Source: Taibaiella chishuiensis
Lineage (GTDB): Bacteria; Bacteroidota; Bacteroidia; Chitinophagales; Chitinophagaceae
DNA length: 64,000 bases
Reading direction: 5' to 3'
NCBI RefSeq assembly: GCF_003014535.1
Contig: NZ_PYGD01000013.1
Span: 62,001 to 126,000 of the forward strand
Shown: positions 25,516 through 36,300 of the stretch, piece by piece
How the letters are laid out: each line of letters opens with the position of its first letter
How positions within the stretch are numbered: position 1 is the stretch's first letter
Translations under genes and position numbers: made by a program
Notes under the pieces: generated by a model
What the model saw: only the letters and a program-made list of their open reading frames with translations
Told to the model about the DNA's origin: nothing
Databases searched by the model: none

Positions 25516-25523
25516 CAAAGATT
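25516..25523 (-). promoter_or_regulatory. Candidate -7 box for the isoaspartyl peptidase gene
   Basis: AATCTTTG on the minus strand, one base off TAnnTTTG, ends 3 nt before the ATG at 25512. Confidence 0.35.
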
Positions 25524-25597
25524 GGACAGACGAAAATAAGCATTCTGCCTATCCCGTCCCATTCATCCCCGATTTGTAATTCATCAAATTACTTGGT

Positions 25598-25604
25598 TAT
25601 TTTG
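25598..25604 (+). promoter_or_regulatory. Candidate -7 box for the DUF1835 gene
   Basis: TATTTTG (a 7-base variant of TAnnTTTG) ends 6 nt before the ATG at 25611. If used, it rules out the upstream in-frame start at 25593. Confidence 0.35.
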
Positions 25605-25610
25605 CAGGTC

Positions 25611-26456
25611 ATGAGCTTAATACATTTAATCGTCGGAGATGCTACTGCCCAACCCTTAACAGAAGCCGTAGCCCTGGAAGAAACATTAACCGGGGAGATT
25701 CTTGTACTCAAAGATATCCTGAACGTCGGACCGCTGAAAACCGAAGGTATGGGCTTCAGCGAAGGCCGCAGCGCCTTCTGGAATACTGTGATACCCGAAG
25801 GACAGGCAGCCGCTGAAGTCGATGACCTCGAAAGGCTGATGACGGTTTCCAGCAGGCTTTCCAACGATCCGTCGCTACAGATCTGGTTCTGGATGGCGCC
25901 CCGTGCCGCCGATGTATGTGCTTACTTCTGGTTGCTCCAGTTTCTCAAAAAACACCAGGGCAGGTTCTCGGTAATCAATATCAACGGGCTGCCTTTCCTC
26001 GATGAAAACGGGAAGCTGTTCTACCCCGACAGCTTTGGCGAAGTGCCGGTAAAAGAGATTATCAAAGCCCGTAAGCTGGCCCGCGTTATTACTCCTTCCG
26101 AATGGGAAACCGATGGCGACGAATGGCCGCGGATGATCGCCGAAAACCTGGGTCTGCGCAAGCATGAGGCCGGCAAAAAAATATCCGGGCAACCCATCAG
26201 CTTCTACGACGATTTGTTGCTGTCGCTATGTACCAAATCGAACCAGAAAGCCACGCGCATCGTAAACCAGGCCATGACCAAAAACAAGATCCAGACTGGC
26301 GACCTGTTCCTGTTATGGCGTTTACGCGAACTGGCAGCACAGGGATTGCTGGAGCAGCAGAAAGGCGATATAAAACTGGCATCAGAAAAAACAGGCAACG
26401 AAGAACCGGCGCAAGAGGATCAGCCGGATCAGCCGGAAGCCCCGGCACAAGAATAA
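25611..26456 (+). CDS. DUF1835 domain-containing protein
   Basis: A 281-residue soluble protein. The N-terminus MSLIHLIVGDATAQPL followed by GEILVLKDILNVGPLK is typical of DUF1835. The middle (IWFWMAPRAADVCAYFWLLQFLK, then INGLPFLDENGKLFYP) matches the rest of the family, with a C-terminal DUF3658-like helical part. The last ~25 residues are an acidic, proline-rich tail. Function is unknown. An in-frame start at 25593 exists, but ATG at 25611 gives the conserved N-terminus. It lies 28 bp upstream of the cupin-like gene and may share its transcript. Confidence 0.8.
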   Translation: MSLIHLIVGDATAQPLTEAVALEETLTGEILVLKDILNVGPLKTEGMGFSEGRSAFWNTVIPEGQAAAEVDDLERLMTVSSRLSNDPSLQIWFWMAPRAADVCAYFWLLQFLKKHQGRFSVININGLPFLDENGKLFYPDSFGEVPVKEIIKARKLARVITPSEWETDGDEWPRMIAENLGLRKHEAGKKISGQPISFYDDLLLSLCTKSNQKATRIVNQAMTKNKIQTGDLFLLWRLRELAAQGLLEQQKGDIKLASEKTGNEEPAQEDQPDQPEAPAQE

Positions 26457-26484
26457 TTACGCCACCTACCGTAAACATACCGCT

Positions 26485-26853
26485 ATGATCACGATTACAC
26501 CACTGGACAAAGTCGGCAGCAACGAACAGGGATACACTTATGAATATTTTCATGAACGCTACGGCAGGCACCTTATCGGCTTCCGTAAAGCAGGCAGTGT
26601 GAGCGGCAGGCATTATCATAAGGGCCTGTCGCTGACCAAGGACCCGGAGATCCTGATCCTGGCCAGCGGCAATGCACAGCTGAACTGGCGCAAGGTAAAC
26701 GATACCCTTACCGAACAGGTATTTGTAGAGGCCCCCGCCAGGATAGAGATACCCGCATATATCTGGCATGAATTACTGGCCCTTACCGATTGTACCTTTA
26801 TCGAACTGAACTCCTTATCCGAACACCAGGCCGATACCTTCCGCGACGAATAA
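26485..26853 (+). CDS. Small cupin-like protein
   Basis: A 122-residue single-domain protein with a cupin-type pattern. GRHYHKGLSLTKDPEILILASG carries two histidines at about residues 39 and 41, and a later IPAYIWHELLALTDC carries a histidine at about 93. These could form a metal site. It resembles sugar-epimerase-like or WxcM-like cupins, but the match is not specific. It follows the DUF1835 gene. I cannot assign a substrate. Confidence 0.68.
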   Translation: MITITPLDKVGSNEQGYTYEYFHERYGRHLIGFRKAGSVSGRHYHKGLSLTKDPEILILASGNAQLNWRKVNDTLTEQVFVEAPARIEIPAYIWHELLALTDCTFIELNSLSEHQADTFRDE

Positions 26854-26889
26854 GCCGCTGCAGCCCCTAAAATATTGCTGCGGATTGCT

Positions 26890-26897
26890 TAACTTTA
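26890..26897 (+). promoter_or_regulatory. Candidate -7 box for the subtilase gene
   Basis: TAACTTTA, one base off TAnnTTTG, ends 19 nt before the ATG at 26917. Confidence 0.4.
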
Positions 26898-26916
26898 TTC
26901 CCTAATCATATCGACG

Positions 26917-28596
26917 ATGGGATCTTTAGCCAAGCACCTGGGATTATTGCTTTTCCTGATTATAAGTATAACTGCATCCGCACAAAACCCGCAATACGCC
27001 TTCCGCGTAAGCTTTAAAGATAAAAACGCAACCACCTTTACCCTGTCGGCGCCGGCAGCCTACCTCTCGCCCAGGGCCATTGCCCGCCGCGCAAAGTACG
27101 GTATCGCGACCGACAGTACCGATCTCCCGGTCAATAAAGTGTATATCGACAGCGTGCTCAAGGTTACAGAGGGCATACTGCACCTCAGCTCCAAATGGCA
27201 GAACCACAGCGTGGTGCTGTTATCGGACTCCAGCAAGATCCTGCAATTACAAAATATTGCTTTCGTTAAAAACATAAAACAGGTAGCCTATTATGCCAGC
27301 GGGCTGCATGGCGCCCATACCGCGCCGGCCACCGGTGGCGGATCGGGTACGATGGGTACCAACGGCACTGCCCCCGCCACCTTCGACCAGGCCTTCTATG
27401 GCGACGCCTGGTCGCAGATCGGTATGTGCAACGGCAACTACCTGCACCAGAACAGCCGCATGGGACAGGGCATGCTGATTGCTACCATAGACCTCGGGTT
27501 TGCCGGCGTAACCCTGGCGCAGGCCTACGACAGTATGCGCAGCCATAACCGGCTTACCGATACCTGGAACTACCTGTACGATACGGCACATGTATTCGGC
27601 TATTCCGATCATGGCAGTAAAACTTTATCGACCATGGCAGCCTATCTGCCCGGCGGCTACGTAGGCACTGCGCCCGAAGCGAGTTATGCCTTGTATGTAA
27701 GCGACGACCAGGCTACGGAACAGAGTATAGAAGAAGATAACTGGCTGGCCGCTGCCGAGCGCGCCGACAGTATAGGCGCCGATGTGATCACGACCTCGGT
27801 AGGTTATAACGAATTCGACAACCCGGATGATTCCTATACCTACAGCGATCTTAACGGGCATACCACCATCGTAGCCCGGGCCGCCAATACCGCTTTCAGT
27901 AAAGGCATACAAGTGCTGGCAAGTGCAGGCAACGAAGGCGTCACGCCCTGGCAGTATATATTGACACCCGGCGATGCAGACAGCGTTATGACCATAGGCT
28001 CGGTAACCGCTGCACGGCTGGCCTCTTCGTTCTCGGGCAAGGGCCCTAACGCATCGGGACTGCTTAAGCCCAATGTATGTGCCCAGGGCACTTCCGTTTC
28101 GGTGATCGTGAGTAACGGTACGGTAGGTATTGCAAGCGGGGCTTCCATTTCCACGCCGGTGCTCGCAGGACTTACCGCCTGTTTATCGCAGGCCGCGCCT
28201 GCCATGCAACCCGGCAGGATGCGCAGGCTCATAGAATCAGTATCCGATTCCTTTGCCACACCTAACGTTAAGACCGGCAATGGCATTCCCGACTTTAAAA
28301 AAGCGCTGGACCGGGTAACCGATATCGGCGATATTACCAAAAACGGTGCGCCCGCCTTCCTGGTCTACCCTAACCCGGCCACCACGGCTATTTATATCCG
28401 CACATCCAGCGCAACCAGCGGCGCCACTGTGGTTACCTGCCACGACCTGCAGGGCAGGCCCGTTTACCAGGCCGCATTACGGCCGGCTGCCGGCGCTACC
28501 GAAAAAATAGATATCAGCGCCTTTCCTTCCGGTGTTTACTTTGTCCGGATCAGTACTGCAAAAGGATTCCAGGTAGAAAAGATCGTTAAACACTAA
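26917..28596 (+). CDS. Secreted S8 family (subtilisin-like) serine protease with T9SS type A sorting domain
   Basis: A 559-residue protein with a signal peptide (about 1-22, ending ITASAQ). A short propeptide-like region follows. The catalytic triad is visible: aspartate in IATIDLGFAG (about 191), histidine in SDHGSKTLST (about 232) and serine in GIASGASISTPVLAGL (about 410). The oxyanion asparagine lies in VLASAGNEG. The last ~80 residues, FLVYPNPATTAIYIRTS through GVYFVRISTAKGF, form a T9SS type A sorting domain. The protease is therefore expected at the cell surface or outside. It overlaps the 3' end of the convergent RsmB-like gene by 4 bp. Confidence 0.92.
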   Translation: MGSLAKHLGLLLFLIISITASAQNPQYAFRVSFKDKNATTFTLSAPAAYLSPRAIARRAKYGIATDSTDLPVNKVYIDSVLKVTEGILHLSSKWQNHSVVLLSDSSKILQLQNIAFVKNIKQVAYYASGLHGAHTAPATGGGSGTMGTNGTAPATFDQAFYGDAWSQIGMCNGNYLHQNSRMGQGMLIATIDLGFAGVTLAQAYDSMRSHNRLTDTWNYLYDTAHVFGYSDHGSKTLSTMAAYLPGGYVGTAPEASYALYVSDDQATEQSIEEDNWLAAAERADSIGADVITTSVGYNEFDNPDDSYTYSDLNGHTTIVARAANTAFSKGIQVLASAGNEGVTPWQYILTPGDADSVMTIGSVTAARLASSFSGKGPNASGLLKPNVCAQGTSVSVIVSNGTVGIASGASISTPVLAGLTACLSQAAPAMQPGRMRRLIESVSDSFATPNVKTGNGIPDFKKALDRVTDIGDITKNGAPAFLVYPNPATTAIYIRTSSATSGATVVTCHDLQGRPVYQAALRPAAGATEKIDISAFPSGVYFVRISTAKGFQVEKIVKH

Positions 28597-29753
28597 GGGA
28601 GTTGGTTTCGAAAAACGGCGACAAACATACAATCGGCCCCGCGGCTGATGCCGTCGATAATACCGCTGTGTAGCAGTTGCAAGCCGGGGCGCCCCTCCAT
28701 GAGCCTTTGTACCACGGCCTCATTCTCGGCAACAAATACCGAACAGGTAATGTATACGAAGAAACCGCCCGGTGCAAGACAGGACAGGGCATTGGCTGCA
28801 ATGGGATACTGCAGCGCTGCAAACTTCTGTAATTGTTCCATTTCAAAAAAATGAAATTGCTCGGGTGTACGGGCCCAGGTACCGCTGCCACTGCAGGGCA
28901 CATCGCAGATAATGGTATCGAACAGGCGTCCTTCCAGGGCTGCCGCAACCTGCTGCGTAGCCGTGTTATCGATCACCTTCATTTCCAGGCCCGAAAGATG
29001 GTATTTCCTAAAGCGCATTTTCAGGTTATGCAGGATGCTTTCGCGGATATCGCTGACCAGTAGCCGGAAAGCCGGCAGTTTGTCTTTAAGCAGTATCGAT
29101 TTACCACCGGCGCCGGAACATACATCCCATACCTGCTGCGGTACAAAGCCCGCCTGTCGCATGAGGTCCAAAGCGCCTTGTATGCTTGCCTGCGAGGCCC
29201 AGTCCTGTACCACGTAATCTTCTTCTTCGAGCAGGCGGTCTACCGGGGCGCCATTCTTCAGCGACAGGCAATCGTCTGCACGCTCCTGCCCGGCTGGCCA
29301 GCCCGTAGCCTCTTTGTGACAGTCGATATCGCTCTGCTGCAACAGGACCATTACCTTATCCACTTGTTTCCTTACCCGTATAAAAAGCCGGGGCTGACGC
29401 CTTAGCGAAGCCAGCCAGCCGCCCGCAGACATACCTGCGGAAAGCGGTACCGGGAACCCGGCTTCGACTATTGGCACAGGCGCAGCTGCCACACCCTGCA
29501 GCACCCGGTCCAGGAAGGGGTTATCGCTGCCGCATAACTGCATACCGGTCTTTATTACCGGCAATACCGGCGCTCCGTTATCCCAGGCCGACGCACAGCG
29601 ATAATAGATGTACACCGCTTCGCTGATGGCTTTACGGTCGCGGGATCCTAATTTGGGATGTTGCCGGAAATAGGCTTTCAGGAAAACAGACAATGGCGGG
29701 TTGCCCTTGTAAGTGGTCAGTACGGATTCGATATGGAATAAAAGAAACTGCAT
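28593..29753 (-). CDS. RsmB/NOP family rRNA (cytosine-C5) methyltransferase
   Basis: A 386-residue enzyme of the RsmB/NOP2 family, which methylates cytosine C5 in rRNA. SAM motif I is VWDVCSGAGGKSILLKD. The two key cysteines of the family lie in DVPCSGSGTWARTPEQ (motif IV) and VYITCSVFVAENEAVV (motif VI). The N-terminal ~130 residues (SRDRKAISEAVYIYYRCA) resemble the NusB-like region of RsmB, but are short. The exact target base cannot be stated. Confidence 0.85.
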   Translation of the reverse strand: MQFLLFHIESVLTTYKGNPPLSVFLKAYFRQHPKLGSRDRKAISEAVYIYYRCASAWDNGAPVLPVIKTGMQLCGSDNPFLDRVLQGVAAAPVPIVEAGFPVPLSAGMSAGGWLASLRRQPRLFIRVRKQVDKVMVLLQQSDIDCHKEATGWPAGQERADDCLSLKNGAPVDRLLEEEDYVVQDWASQASIQGALDLMRQAGFVPQQVWDVCSGAGGKSILLKDKLPAFRLLVSDIRESILHNLKMRFRKYHLSGLEMKVIDNTATQQVAAALEGRLFDTIICDVPCSGSGTWARTPEQFHFFEMEQLQKFAALQYPIAANALSCLAPGGFFVYITCSVFVAENEAVVQRLMEGRPGLQLLHSGIIDGISRGADCMFVAVFRNQLP

Positions 29754-29961
29754 GATTATTCATTAACAGCCGGCCTGCAGGTACAGGGGCTTCGGCCGGC
29801 AAAAATGCCGTTTTATCGCGAGATTCTCAAATTAAAGGGATTAGCGCCATTCAAACCGTTATAGTCGGCATTTCCTATCAAATTTTAACATTTAAGCGTG
29901 CCCCGGCGACAACAATTTCCCTTCCCGGCTGTAATCAAAGTATCATCAAAAAATTACGGTC

Positions 29962-30537
29962 ATGGACTACTCCCTTCAGAATCGACAAACGGGTGCCGCA
30001 CGACGTAATAACCTGCTGATCGCAAAAGGTTCGTTGGCTATTGCCTGGGGTGTTGCAGCATTATTGGGGGCCATCATTAACCCGATGGCATTGGTTTTTA
30101 CTTTCGGACTCCTGAACATCGCCGCGGCTCTGTTCACCTTTGCTTACGCCTACAACAACAGGCACCTTAAGATAGCGCACCAGTGGCTGCTGCTCGAGGG
30201 GTGTATCGAGTTGCTGGCCGGTATCGTCTTTACCTTCGTGGTGCGATCGGTACCCCAGTTTATCGAATACATGAGTTATGGTATCATTTTTATCATTACC
30301 CTGCAGTTTATGTACGGTTATACCCTGCTGCTTAAAAACGTGGTCAACCCCAGGAATATGGCGGCCAGGTTCGGTAGCGTTATCCTGGGTACGATCATCT
30401 CCGTAGGCCTGCTGGCACATGTATTTTCGCTTACCTTCTCCTTTATTGTTATTGGTATCTTTTCCATTTTCTACGGTATCCTGAATATGCAGTTTGCCGT
30501 AAAACTTCGGAACGTAGTATTGGGGAAAACCGAATAA
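29962..30537 (+). CDS. DUF308 / HdeD-like membrane protein
   Basis: A 191-residue polytopic inner-membrane protein with about six transmembrane segments arranged as three hairpins and short basic loops. This is the layout of HdeD and other DUF308 proteins. HdeD of enterobacteria is linked to acid resistance; the role in Bacteroidota is not established. The first 20 residues are polar and cytoplasmic. It is divergently oriented to the RsmB-like gene and has its own strong terminator. Confidence 0.75.
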   Translation: MDYSLQNRQTGAARRNNLLIAKGSLAIAWGVAALLGAIINPMALVFTFGLLNIAAALFTFAYAYNNRHLKIAHQWLLLEGCIELLAGIVFTFVVRSVPQFIEYMSYGIIFIITLQFMYGYTLLLKNVVNPRNMAARFGSVILGTIISVGLLAHVFSLTFSFIVIGIFSIFYGILNMQFAVKLRNVVLGKTE

Positions 30538-30979
30538 GATTTGTTTTGCCTGTATCATAAAAAGCTAAAGCGCCTGTAGTAATTACAGGCGCTTTTGTAT
30601 GGATGCAAGATTGTTACCACCTATGATCAAACGGAATTGCTGCTGGGTATTAAAAATCGAGCCTGCCGACCTGTACCTATGTCACTTATCTAATGGAAAT
30701 TAATAGCGAGCGCCTAAGCAATCCGGGATAGATATATAAACTACCATACCGGGTCCTGGCGGGCAAATGTGATGCCATAAAATTCCAATTTTCTCGCAGC
30801 GCGAACGCCGCGACAAGAAAAAAGTGGGGATAAACGATACAAAAAACCGCCGGTTGTGCAGGCTCCCGCCTTATACCTAAATTACTTATGCAATAATAAC
30901 ATGTAAGGCACGTCCCAACGGAGCTAAGACCGTTGCAGGATCATAACGCGGCATTGCGGCACGCGCAGCCGGGAACATT
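30538..30979. other. Intergenic region of 442 bp
   Basis: Apart from the terminator at 30567-30600, I see no gene, tRNA or convincing repeat here. It separates the plus-strand DUF308 gene from the 3' end of the minus-strand tamL. Confidence 0.6.
30567..30600 (+). terminator. Terminator after the DUF308 gene
   Basis: A perfect 12-bp stem (30567-30578 with 30584-30595) with a 5-nt loop is followed by T-rich sequence. Confidence 0.9.
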
Positions 30980-33325
30980 TTAGAACGGATAACCGATTGC
31001 CAGGTTAAAGAAGAGGTTCTCCCTGCGCCAGTCGGGATCGCCCAGGCGGATATCGTTAAAGCGCCAGCGCTCGCCATCGGGCAGCCAGGGCTTGCGGATC
31101 GGGAAGGCGAAGTCGAAACGCAGCAGCAGGATCGAAAAGTCGAAACGGATACCCACACCGGCATCGACGGCCAGTTGTTTATAGAAGTCTTTGGTAAACT
31201 CGCCGCCCGGGAAATCCTCGTTGTTGGGCCGTTGCAGCCATACGTTACCCGCATCGGCAAATACAGCACCTTCGATAAACCGGTACAGCTTGGCCCGGTA
31301 CTCCAGGTTGGCTTCGGCCTTGATATCGCCGCGTATCTCGAACTGTTTGGTCGTTCCTTTAAGGTAATACTCGTTATAGATACCCGGGCCCACAAGCCGC
31401 GATGCAAAGCCACGGAGACTACTGCTACCACCACTGAAGAACTGCTTCACGTTGGGCAGTTTGCTGGAGTTGCCATAGGAATAACCGTAACCGAACATAA
31501 CACGCGATGCGAGCACGGTCTTTTCGGTAAGGTTGCGGTAATAACGGAAGTCGGCCTGGAACTTGAGGTATTGGGCATAGTTGGAACCGAATATCTTCTG
31601 GGGGTTATCGGGCGAAGCACGCTGGGCAATACCAACCAGGTTGCCGGACAGATCGACCAGGCCCGAAAAATAGAAATTGTCTTTACGGTTACGGCCGTCC
31701 AGTTGCGAGTTATAGGTATACTCGTAGGTAGGCCCGAAGATGATACCGTTATAGATCAGGTTACTCAGGTTAAAGGAATCTTTTTTGGCCAGGTCGAGTG
31801 TATCGGTCCTTACCAATGTAATATTGAAGGGAAACAGCTTATGATCCTTCGCGGCATCTTCTTTCCAGTTGTACCCGAAGCCGAAACTCAGTGAGTTGAT
31901 CTGGTACATACCCGACCTGAGGGAATAGTTATAGGCGGCCGACATAATGGTACGCGGAATGTACATACCCGACGGCTTGATATCGATAAAGGGCACGATA
32001 TACCGGGGAATGTTCAGGTTGGTTTCCACTCCAAAATTATAGGTATTGGGTCTTTGCGCCTGTACGCCGCCGCCGTATTGCGCCTCAAAGCTCCCGGTAA
32101 GCTTAACGGTAAATACCTCTGCACCCCGGAACAGGTTTTTGTTGCGCCAGCTGAAGGAACCCCGCACACCACCCCTGCTGTCGTTTTGCGTAAAGCCGCC
32201 AAACTCTACGTTGAAGGCCTTACGCGGGTAAGGCGTAAGCAGGTACGACACATCCAGCAGGTTGCGCGTACTGTCCCGCACCGGTGTAAATTCATTTTTT
32301 ACAAATTTAAACGCGCCCAGCGTGACCAGCCTGTTCAGGGCTATATTCTGGTCGCGTTTATTATAGAGCTCGCCGGGCGTGAGCTGCATGGCCTGGTAAA
32401 ATACATAGGGCCGGTACAGCTTTTGCCGGTCCACTACTTTAAAATTGTTATACAGTACCGTATCGGCCGCAGAGGGATTGCGGCGGCGGAAGGTGCTGTC
32501 GCCCGAGCGCCTGCTGGTATTGGTCAGGCGGTAGTTGGGCTGGATCAGCACCTGGTTAATGGTGTATTTACGGTATGCATTCCTCGGCATTTCGTTGTAC
32601 TTCATCTTCAGGGTCAGGTCGGCTTCGTTGTTGCCGATACCCGTATCCGCGTCGATCAGGATATAGTCGGGGCTGAAATAGTAATACCCTTTGTTCTTTA
32701 GAATATTATCGATCCTTATGCGCTCGTTTTTAACCACATCGAGGTTATAGGGATCGCCGGTTTTCAATAGTGATTTGCTTTCGCGGTCGGCTACATCCTG
32801 TGCCAGTACCGAAGTGTCGGTCTTCTCGTAGTATACATTACGGATTTTGGTCTGCGGTCCGGCCGTCACTTCAAAAAAACCATGGGTCTTTTTCTTTTTT
32901 GTTTGTTTGGTACCTGTCGATACCGCATGGAAATAGCCCTGGTTCTGCAGGATATTGACCAGTACTTTATTGTTGCCGTCTATATTGAGCTCGCTGCCCA
33001 ATACCGGCGGCTCACCGATCTTGTTGCGCAGCCAGTTGCGGAATCCTTTTTCTTTTTTGGGTACGCCGGCAATATTATACAGGGTAAGTTTAAGGCGTAT
33101 GGTCAGGAACGAGGAGTTGGGTTTGGGCCGCACGGATTCTTCCAGTTGGGTAGCCAGGCGTTTTTTTTCCGACTTGGGCATAGCCGAATCCGTAATCTTG
33201 ACCGTACTGCCCAGGTAAAGCGATTCTTTCTCGGACAGGTAACGGGAATTGCTGCAGGACATAGCGTGCAGCACATACAGTATCAGTAAGGAAGAAAGTA
33301 AATATTTGCTTGGCTTGGGCATCAA
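30980..33325 (-). CDS. tamL: TamL: Omp85-family translocation and assembly module outer-membrane lipoprotein
   Basis: A 781-residue protein. The N-terminal hydrophobic stretch ends in LHAMSC, a lipobox, which is the Bacteroidota TamL form. POTRA-like domains fill about residues 40-400. The C-terminal half is a beta-barrel with alternating aromatic strands and ends in a phenylalanine (IGYPF). The lid-loop motif of Omp85 barrels appears as SSSLRGFASRLVGPG. With TamB it is thought to insert or transport outer-membrane components. The next ATG, one codon in, is an alternative start. It lies 44 bp downstream of tamB in the same direction. Confidence 0.9.
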   Translation of the reverse strand: MMPKPSKYLLSSLLILYVLHAMSCSNSRYLSEKESLYLGSTVKITDSAMPKSEKKRLATQLEESVRPKPNSSFLTIRLKLTLYNIAGVPKKEKGFRNWLRNKIGEPPVLGSELNIDGNNKVLVNILQNQGYFHAVSTGTKQTKKKKTHGFFEVTAGPQTKIRNVYYEKTDTSVLAQDVADRESKSLLKTGDPYNLDVVKNERIRIDNILKNKGYYYFSPDYILIDADTGIGNNEADLTLKMKYNEMPRNAYRKYTINQVLIQPNYRLTNTSRRSGDSTFRRRNPSAADTVLYNNFKVVDRQKLYRPYVFYQAMQLTPGELYNKRDQNIALNRLVTLGAFKFVKNEFTPVRDSTRNLLDVSYLLTPYPRKAFNVEFGGFTQNDSRGGVRGSFSWRNKNLFRGAEVFTVKLTGSFEAQYGGGVQAQRPNTYNFGVETNLNIPRYIVPFIDIKPSGMYIPRTIMSAAYNYSLRSGMYQINSLSFGFGYNWKEDAAKDHKLFPFNITLVRTDTLDLAKKDSFNLSNLIYNGIIFGPTYEYTYNSQLDGRNRKDNFYFSGLVDLSGNLVGIAQRASPDNPQKIFGSNYAQYLKFQADFRYYRNLTEKTVLASRVMFGYGYSYGNSSKLPNVKQFFSGGSSSLRGFASRLVGPGIYNEYYLKGTTKQFEIRGDIKAEANLEYRAKLYRFIEGAVFADAGNVWLQRPNNEDFPGGEFTKDFYKQLAVDAGVGIRFDFSILLLRFDFAFPIRKPWLPDGERWRFNDIRLGDPDWRRENLFFNLAIGYPF

Positions 33326-33369
33326 TTGGTCTTAAAAAATTAGTCTTGAATGAATAGATACAGCAGGTG

Positions 33370-36300
33370 TTATTCTTTTACCCCACCACCCTGCTGCCGC
33401 TTCGCTTCTTCGGCTCTCCGCTCCTGTAACCGGCGCTGGGCTTTGGCCCTGTTACGGAAAATGTATTTGAACTTATTGTACTCGATCGCTATACGGAAGC
33501 TTACACCGGTCTCGATCACATAACCGTCGATAATATTCTGCAGCTGGTTGACCCGGTAAGCGCGCACCAGGTAACGGCCATCTTCCGTAAGCCGGTAATC
33601 GGCCGACAGGTTACCCGGTATCAGGCTGCTCTGCTGGGTTTGCGCCTGCTGGCCTTCCAACTGGAAGTCATTGCCCACCGTAATATTCAGGCGATCGTTA
33701 AATAACCTTTTGGAAGCCGAGATGTTCAGATCGGTACGGTTCGACTTTTGCCCGGTCGAATAGTCTTCGGACGATTCGAGCCCAAGGTTCAGTTCAAAGC
33801 CCTGTATCAGCTGTCCGGCGATGTTATTGAGCTGATCGCTGAGGAAGCGGCTGGCGCTCTGGCGTGCAGCATATTCGAGCCCGCCGCCTGCACCCGATGC
33901 AAAGGGATCGTCGGCAATGAAACGGCCCAGGATCAGGGCGGCAAACACCTGCTTGTTCAATACCGAAGGATCAGTGCGGATCTCTGTCAGTTTGTTCTGT
34001 ACCTGGGTAGCCACGTTCGAGGTTACCACGCCCGCTTTATTCTCCGGCAATACGATATCGAAGGTGATTTCGGGCTTCATTACCTTTCCTTTCATCTTCA
34101 GCAATACATCGAAAGGCAGGCGTTGTTTATAATAGTTGAGCTCGCTCTGGTCAACCTGTTTCTCCACCAGTTCGTAAGGCGCTATGTTGGCAGAATAGGC
34201 GGCTGTGATATCCACGTCCGCATCCAGCGGATCGCCCGAGAGGGTTACCGTACTGCCCGGTTGTATCTTAAATTTCTTGCGGATAAAGTTGTAGTTCAGT
34301 TCGTAGTAACCGTCGCTCAGTTCGTAGTTACCGGTGAGGCCCATAGCGCCATCGGCGCCCATAGCGGCGTTCAGCGAGGCTTCTCCTTTTACCTGCAGGT
34401 TATCGCCGGTTACCGGGTCTATAATCACGTTGAATACTGCGCTCTTTTCAATACCCACGTTTACGTTAAGCTGTGCGCTGCGCGACAGCCGCAGGTTATT
34501 GCCCCGGGTAACCAGCTGCGTGGAATCGACCCAGGAAGTATCGCGGCTGTCGATAAACCGGACAATACCTTCGCTCTCCGAGATGCCCGGACCATAATCG
34601 ATCATCGCATAGGTTAGCTTGGTACTGTCGTGTATAGTGAGGTCGCCATCTATTTTAGGTGCCGTAGCCAATCCTGTAATACTGAGGTTCGAGCTCATAA
34701 ACAGGTCGCCGTAGAACATCTCGTAATCCGTCTTTTTGGAACTGATGGCCTGCCAGTGGTCGGTATTGACCTTCAGGTTAAGGAAATACCGGCTGTAATC
34801 GCGGGTACGCACCCTGCCGTTGATGGTGGCATCATGCCCATTCTTGTCTTTAATGGTAAAGTTGTTGAACAACATACCCTCACGCGCAAAGGTGATGGTC
34901 TCTGCCGGCATCAGGAAAGGCGCATTCAGCATGCTCACCGTGGTTTTCAACTGGTCTGTTTTCAATTCACCCAGGATGCGGGGGCGCTCCGGCGTACCTT
35001 TGATGTTGAGGTTGCCCCTTACAAACCCGGAACTGTTGCGGATTGACCCGAAAGCCAGTCCCTGCAGGCTCTTAAGACTTAAGGCATTGACATTAAGATC
35101 AAAATTAAAGGCATTGCTATCAACCGGCACCAGGTAATAATTACCCTTGAGCAGGATATCGTTCTCACTGCCTTTCAGCGCCAGTTGGGCTTCATACACA
35201 TTCTCCGTTTCATTTTTGGCATTGGCGGTAACATTGCCGATGGTCTGGTTATAGGCCTTAAGACTGTCGATACTCAGGTCGCCTACTACTTTAGGGAAGG
35301 AATCGCGCAGGTCGAGGTTTACTTTCGCATTAAGGGTACCATCGGCAATCAGCGTATCGCGGCTTATCATAGTCATGATGTCGCCCAGCGAAAAGTTACG
35401 GATGGTGAGGTCGATCGGCGAACGGAACTCCGGCGCCACGCTGCTTACGGTAATGGCCTGGTTATCCCGTTTCAGCTCGAAATCGCGGATATAAAAACCG
35501 TCCTTGCCCAGGATGATCCGGTTGGCCGGGTTTACATTCCACTGGGCGTAATTGATCAGCATGCCTTTAAACACACGGATACTGGTAAGACTGCTGTCGT
35601 TGTTGATATCGTGGCTGATCGCGCCGCCAAGCCGGAACTGGTTATTACGGGAGGAATCTTTGATATTGGCCAGCACGTATATGCTGTCGGCCCGCAGGCG
35701 ACCGGTAACGGAAGGGTACCAGAGCTCAAACTGTCCCTGGCTGTACTTTTTAACCGATGCGGCATACCGCAGGGTATCGCCCGACTCGCGCACGGTTACT
35801 ACCGCACTGTCGAGCTTATTGGTACCGTAAATGATACGGGGTATATAAGCATTGAAATTCAGCGCGGCATTATCCAGCGCCGCGTTGATCCTGATCGAAT
35901 CGAAAGGCTTCAGATCGGGTGCAAACTTCTTGAGTACGGGGCGGTAGGTAATGCTGGCATCCAGGGCCATATCGTAACTGGCCGGCGCCTTGATACCGGT
36001 ATCCGATATGCGGTAATGCCGGTTGATATGCTCCAGCGCAGCATTGCCGATCTGGGTAAGCGGCATATGCCCGGTAAGGGAAGCGTTGAGGATATTGGCT
36101 GCATTCAGCGTTATATGCTGTACGCTGTCGGCAGCCGGGCGCGAAGTGAGGATGAGCGAGTCCAGGTTCAAGACCCTTGCCGGTAAGGTTACCTGCGGGC
36201 TGAGTAAGGTCAGTATACCATCGGGGTAGTCGGGATTCAGGCTGGCAAAATCGGCCAGGATCCGGGTCTTCACTTTCAGGGTATCATTATAGAGCTTCAG